Assembly: GCF_025499425.1 (NCBI RefSeq)
Contig: NZ_JAIMCB010000018.1
Span: 1-64,000, forward strand
Direction: 5' to 3'
DNA: 64,000 nucleotides
DNA from: Acidiferrimicrobium sp. IK
GTDB taxonomy: Bacteria; Actinomycetota; Acidimicrobiia; Acidimicrobiales; Palsa-688
Each line of letters begins with the position of its first letter. The stretch's first letter is position 1. Positions 18,365-27,622 of this stretch are shown here, piece after piece. A program made the position numbers and the translations under genes. Under the pieces are notes generated by a model, which did no database searches, had not been told where the DNA came from, and saw only the letters and a list, made by a program, of their open reading frames with translations.

Positions 18365-18778
18365 TCACGGTCGGCGGCGGCGGACCGTCACTGCGGAGGA
18401 GCCGAGGTCGTGGGGCACGGGCGGGCGCAGCTTGCGCACGGTGACGTCGACGGCCAGTCCCCGAGGCCCCGCCGCGCCGAGCACCGCGTCGGCCACCCGT
18501 TGGGCTAGGTGCTCGAGGAGATCGGCGTGGGGACCGGCGACGGCGTCGGCGACCGCTTGGCACAAGGCGCCGTAGTCGACGGTGTCGTCGAGGTCGTCGC
18601 TGCGGCCCGCAGCGGACAGCTCGGCGTGGAGGTCGACGTCGACCTCGAAGGGTTGGGCCCGGAGCCTTTCCTCCTCGAGCACCCCGTGGGTGCCGAGGAC
18701 CCGCAGCGCCCGCAGCTCGATGCGGTCGGGGGCGCCGGTCGGGACGCTCCGGACCGGCTCGGTCGCTTCTCCCATCAC
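18365..18778 (-). CDS. folB: Dihydroneopterin aldolase
   Basis: Cleaves dihydroneopterin to 6-hydroxymethyl-dihydropterin and glycolaldehyde. Seen in 137 residues: IELRALRVLGTHGVLEEER with the substrate-binding Glu, VDLHAELSAAGRSDDLDDTVDY, and the C-terminal catalytic-Lys region VDVTVRKLRPPVP. Two adjacent ATGs (MMGEA) make the start ambiguous by one codon. It begins 10 bp after the pseudophosphatase-like gene ends. Confidence 0.93.
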   Translation of the reverse strand: MMGEATEPVRSVPTGAPDRIELRALRVLGTHGVLEEERLRAQPFEVDVDLHAELSAAGRSDDLDDTVDYGALCQAVADAVAGPHADLLEHLAQRVADAVLGAAGPRGLAVDVTVRKLRPPVPHDLGSSAVTVRRRRP

Positions 18779-18788
18779 GCGGCCAGGC

Positions 18789-19313
18789 TCAGCTGCCGAG
18801 CGGCTCGGCGGCGTGACCGGGCAGCTCGGGGGCCGCGGCGACCAGCTCGCGGCCGGCGGGTCCCATCTGGCGGTGCAAGATCCGCTCGATGACCGCGATG
18901 GTCTGGGGGCTGGAGGGGACCATCCCCGACCAGCGGAGGTACCCGGCGACCACGCCCATCAGGCGGTCGTTGAGCTCCTCTTGGTGGATCAGGATCCGCT
19001 CGCCGCTGGCCAGCCACGCCCTGATCTGGCTGTAGAGGTCGGGCAGCACGAGGATCGGGTCGTCCTGGGGCCCGAAAGGCACGTGGGACCACCTCATCTC
19101 CAGCTCGTCGTAGGCGTGGAGGTTGTGCGACGACGGCAGCAGAGACACCACCCGCGTGAAGCCCTCGCCTCGCAGCCACAGGATCTCCTCCTGCCGGCGG
19201 ACCTTGCGGTGGTTGCGGGCGTAGCCGCCGGGCCGTTCGCTGACCGCCAGCTGGTCCTTGATGATCCAAGCGAAGAAGCGGGGCGGGATCCCCTTGGCCC
19301 ACTTGCCTTTCAT
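18789..19313 (-). CDS. Dual-specificity-phosphatase-like protein with a broken active site
   Basis: Unnamed 174-residue protein inside the folate operon. Seen: an N-terminal PPRFFAWIIKDQLAVSERPG stretch, then a layout like small cysteine phosphatases: RVVSLLPSSHNLHAY, an acid-loop-like VPFGPQDDPIL, an amphipathic helix LYSQIRAWLASGERILIH, and HQEELNDR at residues 110-117 exactly where H-C-x5-R would be, then MGVVAGYLRWSGM like the helix after the P-loop. The catalytic Cys is Gln, so it should be inactive and may bind phospho-ligands. It overlaps folP by ATGA. The fold assignment is my inference. Confidence 0.6.
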   Translation of the reverse strand: MKGKWAKGIPPRFFAWIIKDQLAVSERPGGYARNHRKVRRQEEILWLRGEGFTRVVSLLPSSHNLHAYDELEMRWSHVPFGPQDDPILVLPDLYSQIRAWLASGERILIHQEELNDRLMGVVAGYLRWSGMVPSSPQTIAVIERILHRQMGPAGRELVAAAPELPGHAAEPLGS

Positions 19314-20104
19314 CGGGCACCGACCCCGGCGAACTCGGGCGTGGACATCCGGACCAGCTGCGCCGTGGGCCGCACGTCGTGGACCCGGACCATCGCGGCT
19401 CCCTGCGTCAGCGCCCACGCGGCCGTTGCCAGGGACGGTTCCAGGCGGTCGTCGACGGGGGCCGGGAGACCGTCCGGGCCGGCGGCGAGAGCCCCGAGGA
19501 AGCTCTTGCGGCTGGTCCCGACCGCTACCGGCCAGCCCGTCGCCACGAACCGGTCGAGGTGCCGCAGCAGCGACAGGTTGTGGGCTGCGGTCTTGGCGAA
19601 GCCGATCCCCGGGTCGATCCAGATCCGTTCCACGCCGGCGGCTCTGGCCTGCTCCGCCCGCCGGACCAGGTGGTCGGCGACCTCGCTGACGACGTCGCGG
19701 TAACGGGCGTGGGCGGTCATGACCGACGGGTCGGCCGGGCAGTGCATGGCGATCCAGCCGGCGCCCCCGGCCGCCGCGACCGGCCACAGCGACGCGGAGA
19801 TGTCGTTGACGATGCGCGCGCCGGCGCCCAGCGCGGCCTCCGCCACCGCTGGCTTGCGGGTGTCGATGGACACCTCAACCTCCGGGGCGAGGGCCTCCAC
19901 GACGGGCAGCACCCGGCGCAACTCCTCCTCCTCGGCGACGGGTTCCGCACCGGGGCGGGTCGATTCGCCGCCGACATCGATGATGTCGGCGCCGTCGGCG
20001 ATGAGCCGGCGACCATGGGCGATGGCGAGGGCGTGGTCGAACCAACGGCCCCCGTCGGAGAAGGAATCGGGGGTGACGTTCAACACGCCCATGACGAGGA
20101 CCAC
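19310..20104 (-). CDS. folP: Dihydropteroate synthase
   Basis: Condenses the pterin pyrophosphate with p-aminobenzoate; the sulfonamide target. Seen in 264 residues: MGVLNVTPDSFSDGG, ADIIDVGGESTRPGA, VSIDTRKPAVAEAAL, IVNDISAS, the loop IDPGIGFAKTAAHN, GTSRKSFLG and the C-terminal VRVHDV. All substrate-binding motifs are intact. It ends in an ATGA overlap with the following pseudophosphatase-like gene and lies 89 bp after folE. Confidence 0.97.
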   Translation of the reverse strand: MVLVMGVLNVTPDSFSDGGRWFDHALAIAHGRRLIADGADIIDVGGESTRPGAEPVAEEEELRRVLPVVEALAPEVEVSIDTRKPAVAEAALGAGARIVNDISASLWPVAAAGGAGWIAMHCPADPSVMTAHARYRDVVSEVADHLVRRAEQARAAGVERIWIDPGIGFAKTAAHNLSLLRHLDRFVATGWPVAVGTSRKSFLGALAAGPDGLPAPVDDRLEPSLATAAWALTQGAAMVRVHDVRPTAQLVRMSTPEFAGVGAR

Positions 20105-20193
20105 GGGCGAAGGTTACCCGGGCGGCCGGACCGGGACCGGGGGCCGGCCGGTTTGTTCCGCCGTCGCCCGCCCTCCGGCGCCGCGCCGGGCGG

Positions 20194-20811
20194 TCAGCGA
20201 CTGGAGCGGAGGAATCCCATGGCTTCGCTGCGGGTGGCGACGCTGTCGCGAAACACGCCCCGCACCGCGGAGGTGACCGTGGTGGTCCCGGGGGTGCGCA
20301 CTCCCCGCATCGACATGCACAGGTGCTCGGCTTCGACCACAACCAGCACGCCTCTAGGGTCGAGGACCTGCTGAAGGGTGTCGGCGACCTCGGCGGTGAG
20401 CCGTTCTTGCACCTGGGGACGGTGGGCGTAGCCCTGGACCAGGCGGGCCAGCTTGGACAGGCCGGTGATGCGACCGTCGGACCCGGGGACGTACGCGACG
20501 TGGGCGTGCCCGTACCACGGAACCAGGTGGTGCTCGCACACCGAGTACAAGGGGATGTCGCGGACCATCACCATCTCGTCGTGGTTGGCCTCGAAGGTCA
20601 CCGTGAGGTGACGTCCGGGGTCGTCACCGATGCCGGAGAAGATCTCCTGGTACATCCTGGCCACCCGCATCGGGGTGTCGAGGAGGCCGTCGCGGTCGGG
20701 GTCCTCCCCGATGGCGCTCAGGATCTCCCGCACCGCGCCGGCGATCCGGTCCAAGTCGACGACGTTGGGCTGGCCCTGGTCGGCGCCGTTGCGGTCCTCG
20801 ACGGCCGTCAC
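20194..20811 (-). CDS. folE: GTP cyclohydrolase I
   Basis: Opens the folate pathway by converting GTP to dihydroneopterin triphosphate. Seen in 205 residues: [16 protein letters not shown], the zinc ligands in [31 protein letters not shown] and the second zinc Cys in [16 protein letters not shown]. The GTG start overlaps the ftsH stop (GTGA, 20808-20811), the ftsH-folE pairing well known from mycobacteria. Confidence 0.97.
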   Translation of the reverse strand: MTAVEDRNGADQGQPNVVDLDRIAGAVREILSAIGEDPDRDGLLDTPMRVARMYQEIFSGIGDDPGRHLTVTFEANHDEMVMVRDIPLYSVCEHHLVPWYGHAHVAYVPGSDGRITGLSKLARLVQGYAHRPQVQERLTAEVADTLQQVLDPRGVLVVVEAEHLCMSMRGVRTPGTTTVTSAVRGVFRDSVATRSEAMGFLRSSR

Positions 20812-22760
20812 TGCTCGCCGGCCTTGCGCCGGGAGGCGGTGCTCCGGCCCCGGCGTGCGGCGGGCGCCGGGTGGGGCGCCGACGCCGGCGCCGGCCGCGA
20901 CGGGCGGTCGGCTTTCAACGGGCGGCGGGTCGCTCGGAGCGGGGCGGGAGCGTCCCCCGCGTGCATGGTGCCGATGATGGCCATGAGCTCGACGGTATCG
21001 AGTGTCTCGCGCTCTACGAGTTCCCTGGCCAGTCGGTCGAGGGTGCGCCGGTGGGCGGTGAGGATCGCGGTGGCCCGGTGGTGGGCCTCGTCGATCAACG
21101 ACCGGACCTCCGCGTCGATCGCTCCGGCGACCTCCTGGGAGTACGCGACGTGCTGGTTGAGGTCCCGTCCGAGGAAGACCTCAGCCCCGCCCGGCGCGGC
21201 GAGCTGCTGGGGGCCGAGGACGTCGCTCATCCCGTACTCGGTCACCATGGCCCGGGCGACGCGTGTGGCCTTCTCGATGTCGTTCTCCGCTCCCGTCGTC
21301 GGTTCTTGGAACACCAACTCCTCGGCGCTGCGACCGCCCAGGCACATGGCCATGGCGTCGCGCAGCTGCGAGCGGGAGTGGTTGAAGCGGTCCTCTGGGA
21401 GCGTGTAGGTCAGCCCGAGCGACCGGCTGCGGGCGACGATGGACACCTTGTGGATGGGGTCTGCGTGGGGAAGGGCGTGGCCGACGATGACGTGGCCGGC
21501 CTCGTGGTAGGCGGTCACCAGCTTGTCGGCGTCGCTCATCACCAGCGTCCGGCGCTCGGGGCCGGCGATGACCCGGTCTATCGCCTCCTCGCACTCCCTC
21601 ATGCCGATCTGGCGCAGGTTGCGCCGAGCGGCGAGCAGAGCGGCCTCGTTGAGAAGGTTGGACAGGTCGGCGCCGGTGAACCCCGGAGTGCGCTTGGCCA
21701 GCACGTCCAAGCTGACGCCGGTGCCGAGCGGCTTGCCGTGGGCGTGCACCTCGAGGATGGCGCGCCGGCCGCTGAGGTCGGGGCGGTCGACGACGACCTG
21801 GCGGTCGAACCTCCCGGGCCGCAGGAGCGCCGGGTCGAGCACGTCGGGCCGGTTGGTGGCGGCGATGAGGATGACGCCGCCGCGGGTGTCGAAGCCGTCC
21901 ATCTCCACGAGCAGCTGGTTGAGGGTCTGCTCTCGCTCGTCGTGGCCGCCGCCGAGTCCGGCGCCCCGGTGGCGGCCCACCGCGTCGATCTCGTCCATGA
22001 AGACGATGGCCGGGGCGTTGGCCTTGGCCTGCTCGAAGAGGTCCCGGACCCGGCTGGCCCCCACCCCGACGAACATCTCCACGAAGTCGGAACCCGAGAT
22101 GGAGAAGAACGGCACGCCGGCCTCGCCGGCGACGGCGCGGGCCAGCAGCGTCTTGCCGGTCCCGGGCGGGCCGAACAGCAGGACCCCCTTCGGGATCCGG
22201 GCGCCGAGCGCCTGGAACCGGGCCGGCGACTCGAGGAACTCCTTGATCTCCTGCAGCTCGGCGACCGCCTCGTCGGCGCCGGCGACATCGGCGAATGTCG
22301 CCCTGGGCTGGTCTTTCGACGCGGTCTTGGCCTTGGCCTTGCCGAACGCCATCACCTTCGACCCGCCGCCTTGAACGCCGCTTAGCACGACGACCGCCAG
22401 GCCGATCACCAGCAAGATCGGGATCCCCCCGTTGACTAGGAAGTCCAGCCACGGGTTGGGGTGGGCGTGGGTGGTCTGGAAGTCGGGGACCGCCGCCGCC
22501 ACCTCCGCGGTGATCTGGGCCGTGAACCGATCCGGGTAAGACACGGTGTAGGCCTGCCCGCCGACGAGGGTCCCGGTGACCCGGTCGGTGCCGTCGTGGA
22601 TGACCGCGGTGGACACCTTGCCGGCGGAGAGCATCTTTTGGTAGCTGCCGGTGGCGATGGTCACCCGCGACGTGCCGCCCCGGGTAGCCACCACGACCAC
22701 CACGACCACCAAGAGCACGGCGGCGACCCAGCTGTAGGGGCTGCGGAGGATGCGCCTCAT
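20808..22760 (-). CDS. ftsH: ATP-dependent zinc metalloprotease FtsH
   Basis: Membrane-anchored AAA protease for quality control. Seen in 650 residues: TM helix 1 near residues 11-26, a short periplasmic domain, TM helix 2 near 105-125, AAA domain with Walker [11 protein letters not shown], Walker [12 protein letters not shown] and an [12 protein letters not shown], then the zinc protease motif HEAGH with the third ligand in [11 protein letters not shown]. The Arg/Pro/Ala-rich C-terminal tail from about residue 600 is variable in the family. Neighbours hpt and tilS upstream and folE downstream match the conserved order. Confidence 0.97.
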   Translation of the reverse strand: MRRILRSPYSWVAAVLLVVVVVVVATRGGTSRVTIATGSYQKMLSAGKVSTAVIHDGTDRVTGTLVGGQAYTVSYPDRFTAQITAEVAAAVPDFQTTHAHPNPWLDFLVNGGIPILLVIGLAVVVLSGVQGGGSKVMAFGKAKAKTASKDQPRATFADVAGADEAVAELQEIKEFLESPARFQALGARIPKGVLLFGPPGTGKTLLARAVAGEAGVPFFSISGSDFVEMFVGVGASRVRDLFEQAKANAPAIVFMDEIDAVGRHRGAGLGGGHDEREQTLNQLLVEMDGFDTRGGVILIAATNRPDVLDPALLRPGRFDRQVVVDRPDLSGRRAILEVHAHGKPLGTGVSLDVLAKRTPGFTGADLSNLLNEAALLAARRNLRQIGMRECEEAIDRVIAGPERRTLVMSDADKLVTAYHEAGHVIVGHALPHADPIHKVSIVARSRSLGLTYTLPEDRFNHSRSQLRDAMAMCLGGRSAEELVFQEPTTGAENDIEKATRVARAMVTEYGMSDVLGPQQLAAPGGAEVFLGRDLNQHVAYSQEVAGAIDAEVRSLIDEAHHRATAILTAHRRTLDRLARELVERETLDTVELMAIIGTMHAGDAPAPLRATRRPLKADRPSRPAPASAPHPAPAARRGRSTASRRKAGEQ

Positions 22761-22863
22761 GCCTGGGAGAGGGTAGCTGCGACCACGGTCATATCCCCGT
22801 GCTGTTCGGCCCCGTCCCCGCCGGCACCTGCCGGAGCGTGCTGCCGGGAGCGACTCGCGCTCG

Positions 22864-23442
22864 TCAGGCGCCGGCCGCGCCCTCCAGGTACGCCGCGATG
22901 TACGGCAGGTTGCGGTAGCGCTCGGCGACGTCGAGCCCGTAGCCGACCACGAACTCCGGCGGGATCCGGAACCCCTCGTAGGCCAGATCCTGCTCGACGG
23001 TCTGGAGCCCCTCTTTGATCAGCAGCGCGCACACCGCGAGCGAGGCGGGGTGGCGGGCGGCCAGGTTGCGGCGCAGGTAGGCGAGGGTGAGACCCGAATC
23101 GACGATGTCCTCCACGATGATCACGTGGCGGCCGGTCAGGTCCAAGTCGAGGTCCTTGACGATGCGGACCACCCCGCTGGTGCGCGTCGCGCTCCCGTAG
23201 CTCGACACGGCCATGAAATCCAGCTCCACGGGAAGGCTGATCGCCCGGGCCAGGTCGGAGAGGAACAGGCACGCCCCCTTCAGTACGCCGACGAGCAGCG
23301 GCGCCCGACCGGCGTAGTCATCGGTGATGCGAGCGCCCAGCTCCCGGACCCGGGCCTGGAGCGTCTCCTCGTCGACGATCACCCGGCCGATGGCCGGGCC
23401 CTCCCAGCCGTCCGGTCGGGACGTCGCGTTCGCATCGGCCAC
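22864..23442 (-). CDS. hpt: Hypoxanthine phosphoribosyltransferase
   Basis: Purine salvage enzyme making IMP or GMP from hypoxanthine or guanine with PRPP. Seen in 192 residues: [18 protein letters not shown], the flexible-loop SSYG ([12 protein letters not shown]), the PRPP-binding [14 protein letters not shown] and the C-terminal base-binding [17 protein letters not shown]. It starts 10 bp after tilS, the classic tilS-hpt-ftsH trio. Confidence 0.96.
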   Translation of the reverse strand: MADANATSRPDGWEGPAIGRVIVDEETLQARVRELGARITDDYAGRAPLLVGVLKGACLFLSDLARAISLPVELDFMAVSSYGSATRTSGVVRIVKDLDLDLTGRHVIIVEDIVDSGLTLAYLRRNLAARHPASLAVCALLIKEGLQTVEQDLAYEGFRIPPEFVVGYGLDVAERYRNLPYIAAYLEGAAGA

Positions 23443-23452
23443 AGGCCCGACC

Positions 23453-24427
23453 CTACCGTCGGTTCTCGCTGCCGGCCGGCGCCTCGTCGAGGTAAAGCCG
23501 CCCGGAGGACCGCCGCACCCGCCGGCCGCCGGCTACCTGGCAGGCGACGACCGAGCCGGCCGCCACCTCCAGCACCCGGGCCACGTCGGCTGCCGAGGGA
23601 GGGTGGAGCTCCGCCTGGCCGGCGCGCAGCCAGCGCCGCACCGCCCGTCGGGCGAGGGGGTCCGGGGCGTCGCGCAGGGCGGCGGTGTCGGTCGGGTCGA
23701 TCGCCGCGGCGAGCTCCTCGAGCAGGGCCGCGTCGTCGCCGAGGAGCGCGGCCTGGCGGGCGAGCACCGGTACCGGGTCCCGGCCGGCGACCTCCCCGAG
23801 AAGGGGCAGCAGCTGGCGCCGGACCCGGTTGCGCCGGAACCGGAGGTCGTCGTTGCTCGGGTCGCGCACCGGGCGCAGGCCGGCCGACGCGCACAGCTGC
23901 TCGGTCTCGGCCCGGCGCAGCGCCAGGAGCGGCCGGCGCACCGGGGGCCCGGGCCGGGAGGCGCCCCCTGCGGCGACCGCCATCGGAGCCAGCCCGTCGA
24001 TGCCGGCGCCCCAGCACACGTTGAGCAGGACCGTCTCGGCCAGGTCGTCGGCGGTATGCCCGGTGAGCACACCGGCGGGCAGCGCGTCGTAGCGGGCCCG
24101 CCGGGCCCGCGCCTCGAGGTCGGCGCCGGGGGGCACCGAGACACGGCGGCACTCGAAGCGCGCTCCCCATCGGGCCGCCGCGGCGGCCACCACCGCCGCC
24201 TCGCTGTCACCGCCGGGGCGTATGCCGTGGTCGACGTGGATGGCGAGCACGTCGAGGCCGGCGGCCCGGGCCAAGACGAGAAGGGCGAGCGAGTCCGCGC
24301 CCCCGGAGACCGCGGCGACCACCTGCTCGCCGGCGGCCGGGAACCGGCAGCGGGCCAGGAGACCGGCGGCCTGGGACGGCAAGGCCACCAGCGGCGGCAG
24401 TCCCGAGGGGGGACGCGGGACCGTCAC
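23453..24427 (-). CDS. tilS: tRNA(Ile)-lysidine synthetase
   Basis: ATP-dependent enzyme that modifies C34 of the CAU-anticodon tRNA-Ile to lysidine. Seen in 324 residues: the PP-loop [42 protein letters not shown] and RPLLALRR. The C-terminal part is short, as in many actinobacterial forms. It begins 7 bp after the response-regulator gene and is followed by hpt. Confidence 0.95.
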   Translation of the reverse strand: MTVPRPPSGLPPLVALPSQAAGLLARCRFPAAGEQVVAAVSGGADSLALLVLARAAGLDVLAIHVDHGIRPGGDSEAAVVAAAAARWGARFECRRVSVPPGADLEARARRARYDALPAGVLTGHTADDLAETVLLNVCWGAGIDGLAPMAVAAGGASRPGPPVRRPLLALRRAETEQLCASAGLRPVRDPSNDDLRFRRNRVRRQLLPLLGEVAGRDPVPVLARQAALLGDDAALLEELAAAIDPTDTAALRDAPDPLARRAVRRWLRAGQAELHPPSAADVARVLEVAAGSVVACQVAGGRRVRRSSGRLYLDEAPAGSENRR

Positions 24428-24434
24428 CGCCCGG

Positions 24435-25169
24435 TCAACCCCGGCTGGCGCCCGAGTCGCGCAGGGCTCGGGCCAGCTCCGGCCCGTTGCGCAGCCCGAG
24501 CTTCTCGGCCATCCGGCGCAGGCTGGCGTAGATGTGGGTGCGGCTCACGCCGAGCTCTCCGGCCGCCGCCGGCAGGCTGGCCGCCGCGGCCACGACCAGC
24601 GCGATCTCCCGCTGCCGGGGGGAGAGGAGGCCCAAGTCGATGGGGCTCTCGACCGGGGGAGGCCGGTATGCCGGGCCCTGCGGCTCCAGGCGGGTCAGCC
24701 GGGGACGGGGCTGCCCGTCGGCCGCGGCGGTCCCCGCCTCCACCCGGGCCAGGTCGGCCAGCGCCGCCCGCTGCGCCCGCAGGCGCAACTCCGGCTCGGG
24801 CTCTCCTCGGAGGACCTCGTAGATCTGACGGCGTAGCGCGGCTACCGAGAACGGCTTGGTCACATACACCACCGCCCCCTCGATCCCACCCCGGATCCGG
24901 TCGAGGCGGTCGCTGCGGGCGGTCAGGAGGATCACCGGCATCTCGGCCAGGCCCTGCGTGTCGGCCTTGATGGCTTCGAGGACGCTGAAGCCGTCCCGTC
25001 CCGGCATCATCACGTCGAGGACCAGCAGGTCGGGGCGGAGGGTGGTCGCTTTGGCCAGGGCCTGCTCCCCGTCGCCGGCGGTGTCGACATGGTGGCCGTC
25101 GATGCGCAGGTTGAGCGCCACCAGCTCCCGGATGTCGGGGTCGTCGTCCGCGACCAGGATGCGGGCCAT
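24435..25169 (-). CDS. Response regulator with C-terminal LuxR-like helix-turn-helix
   Basis: Signal-transduction regulator of 244 residues. Seen: an intact receiver domain (ILVADDDPDIREL acid pair, phospho-acceptor Asp in LLVLDVMMPGRDG, LLTARSD, VTKPFSV), a Pro/Arg-rich linker near residues 130-180, and a C-terminal HTH (LSPRQREIALVVAAAASLPAAAGELGVSRTHIY). No sensor kinase is adjacent, so it is an orphan. It is embedded between the DUF2342 gene and tilS with 7-13 bp gaps, so it is probably transcribed with housekeeping genes. Confidence 0.85.
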   Translation of the reverse strand: MARILVADDDPDIRELVALNLRIDGHHVDTAGDGEQALAKATTLRPDLLVLDVMMPGRDGFSVLEAIKADTQGLAEMPVILLTARSDRLDRIRGGIEGAVVYVTKPFSVAALRRQIYEVLRGEPEPELRLRAQRAALADLARVEAGTAAADGQPRPRLTRLEPQGPAYRPPPVESPIDLGLLSPRQREIALVVAAAASLPAAAGELGVSRTHIYASLRRMAEKLGLRNGPELARALRDSGASRG

Positions 25170-25182
25170 CAGCGCCGCTCGG

Positions 25183-26271
25183 TCATCCGGCGGCGGGGGC
25201 CGCGGCGCGGCAGCGCTCGACCCAGATCGCCGGGTCGCGGATCTCCGGCCAGCTCGGCAGCCATTCCGGCCCGTCCCACACCCGACGCAACAGTTGCTCG
25301 CCGCCGACCGCCTCGACTGCCTCGATGAACGCCTCTCCCTGCTCGTACTGGCGCAGCTTGGCGTCGAGACCGATCAGGGTTGTCACCACCTTGCTCACCC
25401 CGCGCTGGCGGCGACGTTCCCGGAGGGTCTGCGCGAAGCGGGCGGCGTTGGGGATCCGTTCGGCGGCGGCGCGGTCCATGGTGATGTCGCCGTGGCCCTC
25501 GAGGAGGCTCATCAACCCGCCGACCTCTTGGATCGTGGCGTGCTGTTCGGGGGTGGCCAGCAGGGTCAGCAGCCCTCCCTCGTCGAGAGGGTTCCGGCCG
25601 GCCTTCAGCTCGGAGGCGCTGCGGCGCAGCGCGTCGAGCAGCCGCCGGGGATCAGGGTCGACCCCGTCGAGGGTCCGCTGCACCAGGCCGAGGAAGTGGC
25701 CTCTCATCCACGGGACGCCGGTGAACTGGGCCCGGTGGGTGACCTCGTGAAGGGCCAACCACAGCCGGAACTCCCGCGGTGGGAACCCGAATCGACGTTC
25801 CAGGCCGAGGATGTTGGGGCCGACGTAGTAGACGATGTCTTGGTCTTCGGTGTCCTCGTCCTCGATGAGCAGCTGGTCGTACTGGCCGAGCACCCGGCTC
25901 GACATCCACCCGAGCAGCATGCCGACCTGGGTGCCGCTGACCCGACGGCTGGCCCCGACTGGAAGCGAGAACGGTCGAGCCGAGCTGCGCTCCAGTGACT
26001 CGCCGAGCTTGGCGGTTACCGGGCCGAGCAGGCGCTGGAACGAGGCGACGTTGGCCTCCACCCATCCGGCTCGGTCGGTGACCCGGGCTCGGGCCGGCCC
26101 GGCCAGTGACCTCAGGCCGGTCTCTTCGGCGACCAGGCCTTCCGCTTCCGCGGTGAGCTCGGCGAAGTCGGCTTCGAGAGCTCTGATCTCGAACGCGGGG
26201 TACGGGGCGTGACGTCCCGCTACCCGGGCCGCGACTTGCGCGGCGACGCCCCAGTCGACCGGGTCAACCAC
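25183..26271 (-). CDS. DUF2342 zinc-dependent metalloprotease-like protein
   Basis: Member of the actinobacterial DUF2342 / 'F420 biosynthesis-associated' family, 362 residues, no signal peptide. Seen: WVEANVASFQRLLGPV, QVGMLLGWMSSRVLGQYD, a zincin-like helix LALHEVTHRAQF containing HExxH, and a downstream SLLEGHGDITMDRAA that could give the third ligand. The substrate is unknown. Mycobacteria have the same gene next to tilS-hpt, so the neighbourhood is conserved. Confidence 0.88.
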   Translation of the reverse strand: MVDPVDWGVAAQVAARVAGRHAPYPAFEIRALEADFAELTAEAEGLVAEETGLRSLAGPARARVTDRAGWVEANVASFQRLLGPVTAKLGESLERSSARPFSLPVGASRRVSGTQVGMLLGWMSSRVLGQYDQLLIEDEDTEDQDIVYYVGPNILGLERRFGFPPREFRLWLALHEVTHRAQFTGVPWMRGHFLGLVQRTLDGVDPDPRRLLDALRRSASELKAGRNPLDEGGLLTLLATPEQHATIQEVGGLMSLLEGHGDITMDRAAAERIPNAARFAQTLRERRRQRGVSKVVTTLIGLDAKLRQYEQGEAFIEAVEAVGGEQLLRRVWDGPEWLPSWPEIRDPAIWVERCRAAAPAAG

Positions 26272-26398
26272 GAGGACCTTGCCAGCGCTCCGCTGTCGTC
26301 ACGACCGTTGTCGTCATGCCATCAGGCTAGACCCGTGCCCGGGTTACTCCCGGGGCCGACCTCCACCTCCGGCCGGCCGAAACGGAGCCGTCGGTGCT

Positions 26399-26587
26399 TC
26401 AGGCGATCTTCTTGCCCCGGGTCCGGGGCACCGCCATCGGCTCGTGCTGATAGCAGTATTTGCCGTTGTTGTAGATGGACAGCTTCGTGGTGCACCCCGG
26501 TTCACGGCACGTCCGGTCCTTGGCGAATGCCTTGGACGGCCGCTCGCTGCCACTCAGGGTGTGACCTCCGAGAGAACGCTCGCTCAT
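26399..26587 (-). CDS. Small zinc-finger-like protein
   Basis: A 62-residue protein. Seen: a compact metal-binding pattern CREPGCTTKLSIYNNGKYC followed by YQH, that is C-x4-C, about 12 residues, C-x2-H, with basic ends and no membrane segment. The pattern looks like a single treble-clef or zinc-ribbon finger. It lies 44 bp after rsrA and 127 bp before the DUF2342 gene on the same strand, so it may belong to the sigR-rsrA transcript. Function unknown. Confidence 0.65.
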   Translation of the reverse strand: MSERSLGGHTLSGSERPSKAFAKDRTCREPGCTTKLSIYNNGKYCYQHEPMAVPRTRGKKIA

Positions 26588-26631
26588 GATCTCCCACTAA
26601 CGGTGAGTAAAAGTTGGTCCGTACTATCCCC

Positions 26632-26922
26632 TCATACGGGGCCGTCAAACGTCTTGGATGCCTCAACTAGAGCTTGGGCCACCCGGCTGCGGAGGTGGTC
26701 GGGGACCTGGTCCCGGCACCGTCGGGCAATGACGATCTTCAGTTCTGCCTCGAAGTCGAACGCCTCTAGGCAAGGAGAGCAGCGGTTGAGGTGGGCCTGG
26801 ATCGCACTTCGGCGGTCCTCGGTGAGCTCGCCGTCGAGGAAGCGGTAAAGGGTGTCGAGGGCCTCTTGGCACTCGCCGCCGGTCCCGATCTCCGGTCCGA
26901 CGCCGTGTTGGTCGCTAGACAT
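26632..26922 (-). CDS. rsrA: RsrA-like zinc anti-sigma factor
   Basis: Redox-sensitive anti-sigma factor of 96 residues. Seen: the N-terminal ECQEALDTLYRFLDGEL, the zinc signature HLNRCSPC (H-x3-C-x2-C) and a third downstream Cys in ARRCRDQVPDHLRSRV. In RsrA, disulfide stress oxidises these cysteines, releases zinc and frees the sigma factor. It lies 59 bp after the sigR-like gene on the same strand, which supports the pairing. Confidence 0.9.
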   Translation of the reverse strand: MSSDQHGVGPEIGTGGECQEALDTLYRFLDGELTEDRRSAIQAHLNRCSPCLEAFDFEAELKIVIARRCRDQVPDHLRSRVAQALVEASKTFDGPV

Positions 26923-26981
26923 GGCTCAAGGTGGCTTCCGTGGCTCGGTGGTGGCTCGATGATGTGGTCATGGTGGATGGC

Positions 26982-27560
26982 TCAACTGGGGAGGTCGGCC
27001 GCTTTGACCAGACCTCTCCGCTCTCCGAGATGGTGCAACGTCTTCTGCAGCGCCTTTCTTCCACGGTGCAGCCGACTCATCACCGTTCCGATCGGTACGT
27101 CGAGGATCTCGGCGATCTCCTTGTAGGAAAATCCCTCGACGTCGGCGAGGAGCACCGCCATGCGGAACCCCTCCGGGAGGGCCTCGACGGCCGCCTTCAC
27201 GTCGGAGTCGGTGAAGTGGTCGAGCACCTCTTCTTCTGCGCTGCGGCTGGCCGCTACCGCCTCCAGGCCGCCGAGCCGCCGGTACAGGTAGAGGTCCTCG
27301 ACGTCGTCGAGCTCGGTCTGCTCCGGGCGGCGCTTCTTCGAGCGGTACGAGTTGATGAAGGTGTTGGTCAGGATCTTGTACAGCCAGGCCTTCAGGTTGG
27401 TGCCTTCCTGGAACCCGCCGAAGGCTCGGTAGGCCTTCAGGTAGGTCTCTTGCACCAGGTCCTCCGCGTCGGCGGGGTTGCGGGTCATGCGCAGGGCCGC
27501 GCTGTAGAGCGACCCCATGTACTCCATGGCCTGATCGGCGAAGGTTGCAGGGTCGGCCAC
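26982..27560 (-). CDS. sigR: ECF sigma factor, SigR/SigH (ECF12) type
   Basis: Extracytoplasmic-function sigma factor of 192 residues, expected to direct thiol-oxidative stress genes. Seen: region 2 ([38 protein letters not shown]) and region 4 ([30 protein letters not shown]). The stretch around [12 protein letters not shown] is characteristic of the SigR group. It precedes the rsrA-like anti-sigma gene. Its own upstream region shows no convincing GGAAT/GTT promoter. Confidence 0.92.
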   Translation of the reverse strand: MADPATFADQAMEYMGSLYSAALRMTRNPADAEDLVQETYLKAYRAFGGFQEGTNLKAWLYKILTNTFINSYRSKKRRPEQTELDDVEDLYLYRRLGGLEAVAASRSAEEEVLDHFTDSDVKAAVEALPEGFRMAVLLADVEGFSYKEIAEILDVPIGTVMSRLHRGRKALQKTLHHLGERRGLVKAADLPS

Positions 27561-27622
27561 CCTCCGACCCTACCCCCGGGTCCGGTCGGTGACGCCCCGG
27601 CCGAGCTGGGCCGCCCGAGGGT

